Source: Pirellulaceae bacterium (GTDB taxonomy: Bacteria; Planctomycetota; Planctomycetia; Pirellulales; Pirellulaceae). From it: 64,000 nucleotides of DNA. Each line of letters begins with the position of its first letter. Position 1 is the stretch's first letter. Positions 44,543-53,407 of the stretch are shown one piece after another. The stretch covers positions 62,001-126,000 of the forward strand of contig JAQWSU010000009.1 of assembly GCA_029243025.1 (NCBI GenBank), written 5' to 3'. The notes beneath the pieces were generated by a model, which had not been told where the DNA came from, made no database searches, and saw only the letters and a program-made list of their open reading frames with translations. Made by a program: the position numbers and the translations under genes.

Positions 44543-44983
44543 ATGGAATTGATGACCGCCCGTTTTGGATCCATCGCATTCGGTACCCATGAAGTAATTC
44601 GCTTCGAGCGAGGGCTCGTTGATCGAACGGGAGATCGTCACTGGTTGTTGCTAGGTGATCAGGCTCATGAGTCTTTGAGCTGGCTTCAAAGCATCGCTCA
44701 CCCGGAAATTGCTCTGCCAGTGGTGTCGATCACCGAATACGCCGCTGACACGCCTTTATCGTTGCCGACGGGTAGCGTGGAGCTCGCCAAGATCGATGTC
44801 CGAGCACCGGTTATCGTTGTCAGTCCGATCATGCGATCTGAGGATTCCATTTCGATCAATTCGGACATGCCGATCATCATTGATCCAATCCGCCGTCGTG
44901 GCGTGCAGGTTGTGCTTAACCATGAACAGTCCGCGCAACATGAATCGTCGGAGCAGCCGGCGCCGCTGCGACAATGTGCGTAG
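44543..44983 (+). CDS. fliW: Flagellar assembly factor FliW
   Basis: This 146-residue protein binds flagellin and the translational regulator CsrA, linking flagellin level to its translation. It shows the family pattern: GSIAFGTHEVIRFERGLV, LSWLQSIAHPEIALPV, ELAKIDVRAPVIVV and SDMPIIIDPIRRRGVQVVL. csrA follows after a 274-bp gap, the classical pairing. It ends in a short Gln/Ser/Glu-rich tail with a terminal Cys. Confidence 0.92.
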   Translation: MELMTARFGSIAFGTHEVIRFERGLVDRTGDRHWLLLGDQAHESLSWLQSIAHPEIALPVVSITEYAADTPLSLPTGSVELAKIDVRAPVIVVSPIMRSEDSISINSDMPIIIDPIRRRGVQVVLNHEQSAQHESSEQPAPLRQCA

Positions 44984-45094
44984 TAGCAACGCTGTCGGCA
45001 AAATTTCTTCTCTCGCACGACGCTCGTGTTATTCTGGGCAAGCTACGTTACCGATAGTTGATTCTAACCCCAGAGTGGTTGAGTTATCGCACCA

Positions 45095-45110
45095 CGCGAT
45101 CCTGATCGCG
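45095..45110. promoter_or_regulatory. 16-bp palindrome between fliW and csrA
   Basis: CGCGATC-CT-GATCGCG is a perfect inverted repeat located about 148 bp upstream of csrA. It may be an operator or a small hairpin in the leader; no regulator is recognised. Confidence 0.35.
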
Positions 45111-45257
45111 TAGTTCGAAATCATCCTGAAACGGGATCGTTTACGATTTTTGTATTTGGCGCTCGTCCTCCCGGTTTTGAGCGTCGATTTTACTCCCACC
45201 AGGTACATGCAGCCGTGGCGTGAATCGCGGTTGCCTATAAACAGGAAGGAGCCAACG

Positions 45258-45470
45258 ATGCTGGTCCTTTCACGCCACCGTGATGAGAGCATAATGATCG
45301 GTGATAATATCGTGATCACCGTGGTCGACGTTCGCGGCGACAAGGTTCGCTTAGGAATTGACGCACCCACGGATATTCCGGTTCATCGGCAAGAGGTATA
45401 CGACGCTATCCAGCGTGAGAAAAATGCCAAGAAGGATGCGGCGGTCAGTGACTCTGATCCTGCGAGTTGA
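45258..45470 (+). CDS. csrA: Carbon storage regulator CsrA
   Basis: This 70-residue dimeric RNA-binding protein represses translation by covering GGA motifs. The start MLVLSRHRDESIMIGD, the VRGDKVRLGIDAP core and VHRQEVYDAIQRE are all typical, with Arg in VHRxE preserved. ATG 45258 is behind AAGGAG; the longer frame to 45150 is not credible. Its own ribosome site reads ACAGGAAGGAG, with two GGA motifs, so autoregulation is plausible. FliW, its antagonist, is upstream. Confidence 0.95.
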   Translation: MLVLSRHRDESIMIGDNIVITVVDVRGDKVRLGIDAPTDIPVHRQEVYDAIQREKNAKKDAAVSDSDPAS

Positions 45471-45891
45471 AACAGGTCTCGGTTCTGCCCCGATGAGCTG
45501 GTGAACGCACCTGGTTCTTCGGGAAGATGAGCGACCGAATTTGACGAGTCTCGCCGCTCGTCCGTCGCCGGACGGACGATGACTCGAAGGATTCGAGATT
45601 GTTTTCGCGCGGGTTGAAGCTGAGCGTCCGGATCCGTCGGGAAAACCGAGCGTGCTATCGTTTCTGCGATAGAAAACGGCTTCTTTTCCTATTCTTGGGG
45701 CCTCTAGCCTTGCTTGGCAGAGAACGTCTCCCTTTAATGAGACGTGCCGTCCCAATATTCCCTGGCTCAACTGCGCCATTGGCCCGAGCAATCGAGGCAC
45801 AAATCGGCCCATCTGGGGCAAACGGATTCGTTTTGAGATGGCATGGGGCATCTCGTGTGTGGAAAACGCAATTCTCAAATCAAGGAATCCT
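45471..45891. other. 421-bp intergenic region downstream of csrA
   Basis: No gene is supported. Small perfect hairpins occur (CTATCG/CGATAG at 45655-45672; ACGTCTC/GAGACGT at 45724-45745), but no U-tract or cluster of GGA loops that would indicate a CsrB-type RNA. Confidence 0.4.
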
Positions 45892-46170
45892 ATGAACTCG
45901 CCTCACCAGAAAGAAAAAGAATCCACCTTTCGCAGTTTGTTGCCTTTGGTACTTGCGTTTTTGCTGGGGGGCGGCGTGTTGGCGGCGCTTTCGGCATTGA
46001 CCATGGGATTTGTGGGCGTGATTGTTGCGGTCGTGTTTGGTATGGCCGCATTTATTGCGGTCCAATATCTGATCTGGGGTTGGTGGCTGGGGGATGTCAT
46101 TCGGCAAGACGAAGCGGCGCGCAAGTCGTCCGAAGGAAGAGAATCGGATTCGTCACTGAAGTCTCGTTGA
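45892..46170 (+). CDS. Small two-pass membrane protein
   Basis: This 92-residue protein has two adjacent membrane segments (about 17-37 and 40-63) and charged termini, with a Ser/Glu/Lys-rich tail. ATG 45892 follows AAGGA by five bases. No family is recognised. It lies 45 bp before the peptidase gene and may be cotranscribed with it. Confidence 0.6.
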   Translation: MNSPHQKEKESTFRSLLPLVLAFLLGGGVLAALSALTMGFVGVIVAVVFGMAAFIAVQYLIWGWWLGDVIRQDEAARKSSEGRESDSSLKSR

Positions 46171-46215
46171 GAGCGCAAAAGTCAACGTTTTACCGTTATG
46201 AAACTGAGAGGGCCC

Positions 46216-47445
46216 ATGTCGGAATCTTGGAAAACGGAGATGGACAACCAGTTTGATCAGTTGGAAGATCGGCTGATCAACTTTCGCCGGCATTTACACC
46301 AGCATCCGGAACTTTCTGGAGAAGAACGCGAAAGTAGTTTGCTGGTTTATGCCAAGTTGGGAGATGAAGGTTTTTCCGTCAAGCTTGGCCACGAGGGATT
46401 GGGGGTAATCGCTGATTACGCGACCGATCATGCGTCTGAGAAGTTACCCATCTTTGCCATGCGGGCGGATCTCGATGCACTTCCGATACAAGATGAGAAA
46501 ACGGTGGCGTACCGCAGTTCACATATGGGGATCATGCATGCTTGTGGGCATGATGTTCATACGGCCATCGTCAGCGGTGCAATTTTGGTTCTCAAATCGC
46601 TTGAACAACAAGGCAAGTTGCCCTGGCCGATTCGAATTCGAGCGATTTTCCAACCCGCCGAAGAAACTTGCGAGGGTGCATCACGTATGATCGAATCCGG
46701 CGCCCTCGAAGGAGTTGCCGCGATCATGGCAACCCACGTCGATCCTAGTTTGCCGGTTGGGCGAGCAGGAGTTCGCAACGGAGTGCTGACCGCCAGTTGC
46801 GATGAAGTCTTGATTCAGATTCGAGGTCACGGTGGTCACGCGGCCAGGCCCCATGAGTCGAAGGATCCGATTTCTGCTGCCGCGCAACTCATCAACGCCC
46901 TTTATTTGCATCTGCCGCGAGTGACCGACAGCCAAGATGCGGTCGTTGCCACCTTTGGACAGATCAGCGGGGGCCGCAACTCGAACGTGATTCCGGAAAA
47001 AGTCGAACTCAAGGGCACGATCCGAACTCTGAATCTAAGAGTGCGTGAGGAAGCCAAGCAGCATATGATGCGAATTGCCCAAGGCGTCGCGGAGACGACG
47101 GAAACCCTCATCAAGGTGGATTTTGGTGTGAGTTCACCGTCGGTCGTGAATGACGCGACAATCATCTCCCAAACTCGCTGCGCGTTGGTCGAATTGTTAG
47201 GGGAAAGTGCGATCCATGAGATCGCCAGACCAAGCATGGGAAGCGAGGATTTTGCCTTTTATTTGGAACGTGTCCCTGGCGCTTTGGTGCGGCTTGGTTC
47301 CGCAGGGCCAAGCGTGGAACCTACCGCATTGCATACACCTAATTTTGATGTGGATGAAGGCGTAATTCGTGTTGGAGTTCGCCTACTCGTGCATCAGGCA
47401 ATCGAATGGTTTCGACCTAAAACGTCGAAAGTTCAATCGTCATGA
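46216..47445 (+). CDS. M20-family amidohydrolase (hippurate hydrolase type)
   Basis: This 409-residue metal-dependent enzyme is of the M20D group that cleaves N-acyl amino acids. Metal and catalytic motifs are present: LHQHPELSGEE at the start, ALPIQDE, HACGHDVHTA, IFQPAEET, a lid domain with GHGGHAARPHESKDP, and SMGSEDFAFY near the end. ATG 46216 is preferred because of GAGAGG upstream; ATG 46198 is in frame six codons earlier. The carboxylate-amine ligase gene follows after 25 bp. Confidence 0.88.
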   Translation: MSESWKTEMDNQFDQLEDRLINFRRHLHQHPELSGEERESSLLVYAKLGDEGFSVKLGHEGLGVIADYATDHASEKLPIFAMRADLDALPIQDEKTVAYRSSHMGIMHACGHDVHTAIVSGAILVLKSLEQQGKLPWPIRIRAIFQPAEETCEGASRMIESGALEGVAAIMATHVDPSLPVGRAGVRNGVLTASCDEVLIQIRGHGGHAARPHESKDPISAAAQLINALYLHLPRVTDSQDAVVATFGQISGGRNSNVIPEKVELKGTIRTLNLRVREEAKQHMMRIAQGVAETTETLIKVDFGVSSPSVVNDATIISQTRCALVELLGESAIHEIARPSMGSEDFAFYLERVPGALVRLGSAGPSVEPTALHTPNFDVDEGVIRVGVRLLVHQAIEWFRPKTSKVQSS

Positions 47446-47470
47446 TTTTCGAATTCTAAGCGAGGCATCG

Positions 47471-48598
47471 ATGGGAAAACTAAGCTTCAACGGAAATGAT
47501 CATCCCTCCTTGGGTGTGGAAATAGAACTGGGGCTGGTCGACATCGATAGCGGCGACCTTTCCAGTTCGATTCAAGCAGTCTTAGCTCAATTGGACGAGC
47601 AGACCTTGTTGCGGTGCAAGCCGGAGCTGATGCAGTGTTGTTTGGAAATCAACACAGGAGTCTGTCAAACGGTTGACGATGTCGAACGAGACTTGACCCG
47701 AGATCTCCTCGTGGTGCAGGAGACCGTCGAGCAAATGGGGTTGGGATTGTGGTGGGGGGCAACCCATCCATTCTGCTCATGGAGAGATCAACAGGTCATG
47801 CCCGATCCTCGATATCAAGGACTCGTCAATCTGCTCCAAGACATGGCTCGACGCCTCGTGACATTTGGGCTGCATGTTCATGTTGGCGTCGATTCGGGCG
47901 ACAAGGCTGTCATGATCTGTGATCGAATCATGCAGCACTTGCCAACGATACTTGCCTTGAGTTGCAGCAGCCCCTACTGGGAAGGTCGTGATACGGGATT
48001 GCACTCCCATCGGTCAAAAATCATGGAAGGTCTGCCGACGGCCGGTCTCCCAACGCTCATGCGCAATTGGAGCGAATATGTCTGGTTGGTCAATCATCTC
48101 ATCGATACGGGATTCATCAATACCATCCGAGAAATCTGGTGGGACGTTCGGCCGCATCATAACTTCGGAACGGTCGAAGTTCGGGTTTGTGATATGCCGG
48201 GGAGCCTCGAAGATGTGCTGGCATTGACCGCCTTCATTCAAAGTTTGGTCCAGGCCTTGTCGGATGAGATCGATCGAGGAACCTATCAACACGATTGCCA
48301 CCCGATGATGGTGCGGCAAAATAAATGGCGCGCTTGCCGGTTTGGAAACCAAGCCGAACTCGTCAACTCCTACACCTACGAAGTGCAAAATGTGAGAGAC
48401 CTCGTGTTCTCGATGACTGACAGGTTGGCGAAAGTCGGCGCGTCGTTGGGATGTGAACATCACTTAAGACATGTGCGACAAATGGTGGATCGGCCAAGCT
48501 GGGCAGACAAGCAGAGGCAAATCTGGAAAGAAAGCAGTGACCAACGCGAAGTTGTTCGGCGCTTGGTCGCCGAGTCTCGTGTTAAGATACCAGGTTAG
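47471..48598 (+). CDS. YbdK-type carboxylate-amine ligase (GCS2 family)
   Basis: This 375-residue member of the glutamate-cysteine ligase family 2 starts MGKLSFNGNDHPSLGVEIELGLVD, where GVEIE is the family's metal/glutamate-binding motif. HVHVG, LSCSSPYWEGRDTGLHSHR and PHHNFGTVEVRVCDMPG are also typical. Such proteins make gamma-glutamylcysteine weakly in vitro; the physiological substrate is unknown. It starts 25 bp after the M20 gene; the longer frame to 47369 overlaps that gene and is rejected. Confidence 0.88.
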   Translation: MGKLSFNGNDHPSLGVEIELGLVDIDSGDLSSSIQAVLAQLDEQTLLRCKPELMQCCLEINTGVCQTVDDVERDLTRDLLVVQETVEQMGLGLWWGATHPFCSWRDQQVMPDPRYQGLVNLLQDMARRLVTFGLHVHVGVDSGDKAVMICDRIMQHLPTILALSCSSPYWEGRDTGLHSHRSKIMEGLPTAGLPTLMRNWSEYVWLVNHLIDTGFINTIREIWWDVRPHHNFGTVEVRVCDMPGSLEDVLALTAFIQSLVQALSDEIDRGTYQHDCHPMMVRQNKWRACRFGNQAELVNSYTYEVQNVRDLVFSMTDRLAKVGASLGCEHHLRHVRQMVDRPSWADKQRQIWKESSDQREVVRRLVAESRVKIPG

Positions 48599-48668
48599 GG
48601 CGACGTTCACGCGGAGAACTCGTGATGAGCCCCACGCCTGTCTCCCGAGGAGACTGTCAGACGCGTTC

Positions 48669-49244
48669 TTACTTTGGCAGGCCAGCCGGATCAAAATAGG
48701 TTGGCTCTTGGCCCGGCTTCCATTTGATATTGCAGCCGAGACTAGGCTTTTGCTCTTCCGGAATTGTTTCGCCTCGCAAGATTGCATCGAGTGCTTGACG
48801 GAGGTCCTTGCCAGTTACCGGAATTTCGTTTTTGGGGCGACTCTCGTCTAATTGGCCGCGGTAGATGAGTTTTTGATCCTGGTCAAAAACAAAAAAGTCC
48901 GGTGTGCATGCGGCCCCATAGGCCTTGGCCACCTTTTGTGTCTCGTCAAACAGATAGGGAAACACATAGCCACGGCTTTCTGCTTCATGAACCATTTGCT
49001 CAGGCGAATCCATCGGATGGCCCGACGTATCATTCGAATTGATACCGACGAAGGCGACACCCTGAGACTGGTACTCGGCCGCGAGTCCGGCCAAGTGGTC
49101 TGCCACATGAATTACGTAAGGGCAATGGTTGCAAATGAACATCACTACCAATGCCGGGGCACCCGGGAAATCCTGGTTGTTCACCATTTGACCGTCCACG
49201 TTGAGCAGCGAAAAACCTGGAGCGGCCGTTCCTAATGGCATCAT
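48669..49244 (-). CDS. Thioredoxin-fold (AhpC/TSA-like) protein
   Basis: This 191-residue protein has a redoxin fold with CNHC (FICNHCPYV) at the active site, FVGINSNDTSGHPMDSPEQM, and ACTPDFFVFDQDQKLIYRGQLDESRP. This matches the cytoplasmic thioredoxin-family proteins often annotated as AhpC/TSA. No signal peptide is seen. ATG 49244 or 49241 is likely; a GTG at 49265 is in frame. Function is presumably disulfide or peroxide metabolism. Confidence 0.82.
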   Translation of the reverse strand: MMPLGTAAPGFSLLNVDGQMVNNQDFPGAPALVVMFICNHCPYVIHVADHLAGLAAEYQSQGVAFVGINSNDTSGHPMDSPEQMVHEAESRGYVFPYLFDETQKVAKAYGAACTPDFFVFDQDQKLIYRGQLDESRPKNEIPVTGKDLRQALDAILRGETIPEEQKPSLGCNIKWKPGQEPTYFDPAGLPK

Positions 49245-49804
49245 CGTACTGGCTGTTCGAACCACGGTCTTGGATCCTGTCTCGTTAAGTGTGTGCGGAA
49301 TCGTGAAATCTGTTCTCGAGCATCGTAGCTTGCCCCTTCGGATTTCGAAAGCCGAGGGGCAAAGTCGCGGGGAAATATTCGATCTCTTTTGAAAATTTTC
49401 GGCGATGGATCGATTTGCTATCGATGTTCTATGTGATCAAGAAAAAAATATCACCGATTGCGCCAGCACAGTAAATGTAGGAGTTATCTAATTTTCGATT
49501 GTGAGACGAACGAGACTCGTTCGACCCCACGGGTTCTCGTGACCATTTTTTCGGCGATCTTCCGCCGGTAGAGTTTGGTTGTTTTGCCTGTCTTACTACT
49601 TGAAGATCTGTCGAATGATGCTAACTTGGTCGACTCTTACTGGAGATTCATCGCAAAATGAAGACGATCGGTGTGACAAGAAACGTGGCCGATTCCAGTA
49701 ATTAAAGGCTGAAATACCTCGCCAAGTCTGGCTTTAGGTCGAACAGACAGCTGCTCGTTGTAGCTGCAACGAAGACCCAAGGTCTTTTTGAAAGGAATGC
49801 ACCC
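49245..49804. other. 560-bp divergent intergenic region
   Basis: No gene is supported. It holds a 17-bp palindrome at 49507-49523 (CGAACGAG-A-CTCGTTCG) that could be an operator between the divergent redoxin genes. The region is AT-richer than its surroundings. Confidence 0.45.
49507..49523. promoter_or_regulatory. 17-bp perfect palindrome
   Basis: CGAACGAG and CTCGTTCG flank a single A. The GAAC/GTTC half-sites recall Gram-positive LexA boxes, but the spacing (seven instead of four) does not fit. It is a possible repressor site. Confidence 0.35.
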
Positions 49805-50260
49805 ATGCAATTGCTGCTTGTCAATTTGATGGCAGCGACAAGCCTCGCTGTATCGGCAACCGGCGATCTCGATTGGTCGACTCACTACGGAAATGCCAAA
49901 GCGAAGGCGTCACAGTCGAATCGGCCACTGCTGGTGATCATTGAAAACCCAACTGTCGCCGCTGATCGATTGGATGACTCGGCGTTAGTGAAAAACAAAG
50001 AACGTGTTGCGATTGTCAAAAATTACGAGCTCTGCCGCGTCGATGCGTCGACAGCTTATGGCAAACGCGTTGCGGCTGCTTTTGGAGCAAAATCGCTCCC
50101 TTACACAGCTGTCACCGATCGATCTGCTCGTTACATCACCTATCGCAGGGCAGGGAAAATGTCCGCTGACCAATGGGCTCAAGCGCTTGGCCAATCTCAA
50201 CGGATGAGCGCCGTTTTTGACAGCACCAATTGGTCGACCGGCACCTATTGCTCGTCGTGA
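49805..50260 (+). CDS. Exported thioredoxin-like protein without CxxC
   Basis: This 151-residue protein has a short hydrophobic start (about 1-19). Its thioredoxin-like core is DWSTHYGNAKAKASQSNRPLLVII, VAIVKNYELCRVDAS, VAAAFGAKSLPYTAVTDR. The usual active-site CxxC is missing, so it is not an ordinary oxidoreductase. ATG 49805 is preceded by AAAGGAA. A strong terminator follows. Role unknown. Confidence 0.65.
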   Translation: MQLLLVNLMAATSLAVSATGDLDWSTHYGNAKAKASQSNRPLLVIIENPTVAADRLDDSALVKNKERVAIVKNYELCRVDASTAYGKRVAAAFGAKSLPYTAVTDRSARYITYRRAGKMSADQWAQALGQSQRMSAVFDSTNWSTGTYCSS

Positions 50261-50347
50261 GTACGCTAACGCGCTGACCGAGTTTCGGTCACAACTTGCG
50301 GATCGATTTGATCCCGAAAAGATGGGTAATTTATCGTAATCTTGAAG

Positions 50348-50383
50348 ATGCGGATTGGGTTGATTCCCAGTCCGCATTTTTTT
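50348..50383 (+). terminator. Intrinsic terminator after thioredoxin-like gene
   Basis: ATGCGGATTGGG (50348-50359) pairs with CCCAGTCCGCAT (50366-50377) with one G-U pair, a 12-bp stem with a 6-base loop, then seven T. Confidence 0.88.
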
Positions 50384-50398
50384 ATCGCGAGTTGCCCT

Positions 50399-50734
50399 TT
50401 AGCGTTTTGGCTTTTGCGTATAAATACCGAGCGGGCTAGCGATTTTCACGGGTTGGAAAGTGGCGGATTCAACAGCCTCCCATAAGGCTTTTGGCGAGGG
50501 CGTCTTTGATTTTTGTGGAGTCACAATTGCGAGCCCCTTTTTGTAGTTGGTCTTCACGCTGACCACGCCGGGGACTGCGTAAAGTTTGCCCGCAATCTTC
50601 TTTGCGCATGAATTGCAGTGCATGTCCTTGACGTACACTCTTGTGAATTGAGTTTTCGCTGCCTCTGACTGTGACAGCATCAGGACAGTTGCCATCAACA
50701 AAGCAACCGCCGTTCGGATGGCGAAGGTATGCAT
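50399..50734 (-). CDS. Exported heavy-metal-associated (HMA) domain protein
   Basis: This 111-residue protein has a signal peptide (about 1-25, ending SEA) and one HMA domain with MHCNSC (Cys40, Cys43), the copper/zinc-binding motif, followed by the family VPGVVSVKTNYKKGLAIV strand. An exported single HMA domain could serve as a periplasmic metal chaperone. No transporter gene is adjacent. Confidence 0.82.
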   Translation of the reverse strand: MHTFAIRTAVALLMATVLMLSQSEAAKTQFTRVYVKDMHCNSCAKKIAGKLYAVPGVVSVKTNYKKGLAIVTPQKSKTPSPKALWEAVESATFQPVKIASPLGIYTQKPKR

Positions 50735-50868
50735 GCCTGCGAGTCCTTAATCTACGTGACGGATAACGAACAGTCTCATTCGTATTTATCGGCAGGAGTT
50801 GCTCGGCGGATCAGTCTTCGCTTAGCTTTCGGCCCGCGGTAGCGAGCATTGCAGGCAGGCAGGTGCAT

Positions 50869-51189
50869 TCACCCATGCAAATTGGAATCAAAGACTCTCA
50901 CTTTCGCCCAGTTTTCTCTCTGTCCTTCGATAAATTCATTGTGGCGTGGAGCGACTTGATACTTGTCGTGAGCTTCACGGCTTTCAAAAACGAGGTTTAA
51001 GGCGACGTCAAACTCTTTGTCATTCACGTCACGATCTGCGTCGGCTCGCAGGCCGGCGGAGAAGTAAACGGTCCCGTCGTGTCCAGAAAGATATTTCTCG
51101 CAAGCTTGAACCAATCCCTGACAGGCTTCTGGGCTTTTGTCTTTGAGTGAAAAATAAACCATGTGTGAAAAGTGATTCGTGGAAGCCAA
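50869..51189 (-). CDS. Dabb-domain (stress-responsive A/B barrel) protein
   Basis: This 106-residue dimeric ferredoxin-like barrel protein shows HMVYFSLKD at the start, the YFSAGLRAD strand, FDVALNLVFES and HDKYQVAPRHNEFI, all typical for Dabb. The start is TTG 51189, seven bases after AGGAG; the next ATG (51162) would cut the first strand. Function unknown. Confidence 0.82.
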   Translation of the reverse strand: MASTNHFSHMVYFSLKDKSPEACQGLVQACEKYLSGHDGTVYFSAGLRADADRDVNDKEFDVALNLVFESREAHDKYQVAPRHNEFIEGQRENWAKVRVFDSNLHG

Positions 51190-51475
51190 CGGAATACTCC
51201 TAATACCTTTGAGTGAATGAGTAAATGGAATGGTTCAATGCACAAAGGGTTGCCTCAACAGTCCGAAAAGAGGTTTGAACTTCGTATCTGCGAAGCCTGC
51301 GGGGGGGTGCCTTGAGCGGTGACGAATTCACAATTGTCGTAGGGCCTGTCGTGGACATCAAGCCTATCAAAGGGATTTGCGATGCGCAAGAGGCGAGCCG
51401 CAAGGGCGGATCGATCCGTTCGCAGAAAGAGTCGCCCCACCATTGGCGATTGGGGCGACGATTGTTTAGATTTAG

Positions 51476-51955
51476 CTAGACGGGGCGGTTGGGGTCACGA
51501 AAACGGCCGCCTTCGTCATCCGAAATGTCATACCGTTCTTGATATTCCTCGCGTTTTCGACGATCGAGGCCTGCTCGTTCCAGCAGGGACTTGCCGAGTA
51601 TTTCCCGCGTTCCATCGAGTTCAGCCGGGTCGGCGGGCGGCGGGCCTAATGCGCCCAAATCGGTTGGCGAGTAGATCAATTCATAGGCATGTTTGGCAAC
51701 TGAAACGGTATCACCCGGATCAACCCGCTTCTCGGTGATTCGTTTACCGTTGATCTTGGTGCCGTTGCGGCTGTTCAGATCTTGCACAAACCAATATCCA
51801 TCCCTTAAGGTGAATTGGCAGTGATGGGCGGAAACATTCGCGAACCTGAGCCGAATGTCGCAGCTCTCACGCCGCCCAACAAGCAGACTTTTTTTTAACA
51901 GCGGAATAGGGTCTCCGCCACCCACTGGAACCATCTCTCCAAACATCGCATTCAC
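51476..51955 (-). CDS. FHA-domain protein
   Basis: This 159-residue protein has a forkhead-associated domain (about 5-95) with the phosphothreonine-binding residues seen as GRR, SAHH and NSRNGTKING. A charged C-terminal tail (RAGLDRRKREEYQERYDISDD) has no known domain. It should bind phosphothreonine on a partner protein. The start is GTG 51955 or ATG 51946. No kinase gene is adjacent. Confidence 0.88.
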   Translation of the reverse strand: MNAMFGEMVPVGGGDPIPLLKKSLLVGRRESCDIRLRFANVSAHHCQFTLRDGYWFVQDLNSRNGTKINGKRITEKRVDPGDTVSVAKHAYELIYSPTDLGALGPPPADPAELDGTREILGKSLLERAGLDRRKREEYQERYDISDDEGGRFRDPNRPV

Positions 51956-52043
51956 GCCTTGTAATTGAAAAAACGCACCTAGTTCAAAGCAGCAAGTGCG
52001 GTAAATAGCAAACCCACAATCTTAAACATAGTTTCACATTAAA

Positions 52044-53024
52044 TTGACGTCAATCAATCCACATTCTGACCGCTCGAATAAACAGGCTTTTGATTGGCAA
52101 AAAGCTGGCCTGCCCTATTTTTCATATGGATTCTATCTGCGTCAGCGATTCGGTCAACGTGTTCAAAAAGTGAGCATTGACGCTGGTTTTACCTGTCCCA
52201 ATGTGGACGGCACCGTCGCGATTGGGGGCTGTACATTCTGCGACAACCGCAGTTTTAGCCCCAGTCGAAGAATTCCACGGCAGGGGGTGCTAGATCAAAT
52301 TGACGAAGGTATTCGCCGGCTGAAGCGTCGTTACACATGCGATCAGTTCATGGCTTATTTTCAACCAGCGACGAATACTTACGCACCGGTGGAAAAGCTC
52401 CGGCCGCTCTATGAGGCTGCTTTGTCCCATCCAAAGGTAGTCGGTATGGCGATCGGTACCCGTCCGGATTGTGTGCCCGACGATGTGCTTGAGCTGTTGG
52501 AGCAGGTCGCCGGCCAAACCTATTTGTCGGTGGAATATGGCTTGCAAACGATTCATGACCGCTCTTTGGATTGGATGAATCGTGGGCATCATCATCAAGT
52601 GACGGTCGATGCGATCCAACGAAGTCAGGGTCGCGGATTTGAAATTTGCGCCCATGTCATGCTCGGCTTGCCCGGTGAAACGCATGAGGACATGATGGCG
52701 ACGGCTGATGAAGTTGCCCGACTTAATTTTGACTCAGTCAAAATCCACAACCTGTATGCCGTTAAAAATACATCGCTCGCTGATCAAGTGACTGCGGGTG
52801 AAGTTCAATTAATGGGGCGAGACGACTACATTCGAACCGTGGTCGATTTTCTCGAGCGGCTGCCACCATCGATGATTGTTGAACGTATCAGTGGTGATGC
52901 ACCTCCCGATTACTTCGTTAGTCCAAGTTGGTGTTTGGACAAATCTAGCGTCCTGCTGGGTTTGAAAAATGAGCTGGCTGTGCGGGGCACTCATCAGGGT
53001 AAGTCTTACGCCAGCGATCGCTAA
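52044..53024 (+). CDS. Radical SAM protein (TIGR01212/YhcC type)
   Basis: This 326-residue protein has the 4Fe-4S cysteines as C-x11-C-x2-C (Cys51, Cys63, Cys66; CPNVDG...GGCTFC), the spacing typical of the YhcC group. YFQPATNTYAPVEKL, SVEYGLQTIHDRSLDWMNRGH and VMLGLPGETHEDMM are present too. Reaction unknown. The start TTG 52044 is weak, and there is no ATG before the conserved GLPYFSYGFYLR. Confidence 0.88.
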   Translation: MTSINPHSDRSNKQAFDWQKAGLPYFSYGFYLRQRFGQRVQKVSIDAGFTCPNVDGTVAIGGCTFCDNRSFSPSRRIPRQGVLDQIDEGIRRLKRRYTCDQFMAYFQPATNTYAPVEKLRPLYEAALSHPKVVGMAIGTRPDCVPDDVLELLEQVAGQTYLSVEYGLQTIHDRSLDWMNRGHHHQVTVDAIQRSQGRGFEICAHVMLGLPGETHEDMMATADEVARLNFDSVKIHNLYAVKNTSLADQVTAGEVQLMGRDDYIRTVVDFLERLPPSMIVERISGDAPPDYFVSPSWCLDKSSVLLGLKNELAVRGTHQGKSYASDR

Positions 53025-53048
53025 TTGCGTCGTGCTCGGTAACGGCAA

Positions 53049-53396
53049 CTAGGTCGCTGGTGCGGCCTTTGCTCGCAGTAAAAGATCGGCAGGTTGACCG
53101 CTTCGCCAAGCCACCAACCGAATGATTAGGTAGATCGCCATCGCAATGTTTCCCAGCGTCATAATTAAAATGAACCAGACAATCCGTTTGAACCAAGTTG
53201 ATTCTCGATAGGCCACCCAAGCGTAGAAGGTCAGGAATCCAAAGTAGGCGTCTGCCAGCGTGGCGATGAACCAAGGGTAAGACATGAGTTCGCTGCCCGC
53301 ATCCAACATGCTGCGATCGAGGCTGGCCCAGCTGGTGATTAATAACATGCCGGCTAGAATGCAGCAGAACATGACAAGAAGCAGACTTCGCATCAT
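53049..53396 (-). CDS. Small membrane protein, DUF1475-like
   Basis: This 115-residue protein has three membrane segments (about 3-22, 42-62, 70-92). The PWFIATLADAYFGFLTFYAWVAYRE segment resembles DUF1475 proteins. Function unknown. It is divergent from the deacetylase gene with only 11 bp between start codons, so their ribosome sites or promoters overlap the neighbouring gene. Confidence 0.65.
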   Translation of the reverse strand: MMRSLLLVMFCCILAGMLLITSWASLDRSMLDAGSELMSYPWFIATLADAYFGFLTFYAWVAYRESTWFKRIVWFILIMTLGNIAMAIYLIIRLVAWRSGQPADLLLRAKAAPAT

Positions 53397-53407
53397 TTGG
53401 TTTCCTG

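Noticed and set aside
45471-45891. CsrB-like regulatory RNA downstream of csrA
   Set aside because: Small hairpins are present but their loops lack repeated GGA motifs and there is no clear terminator.
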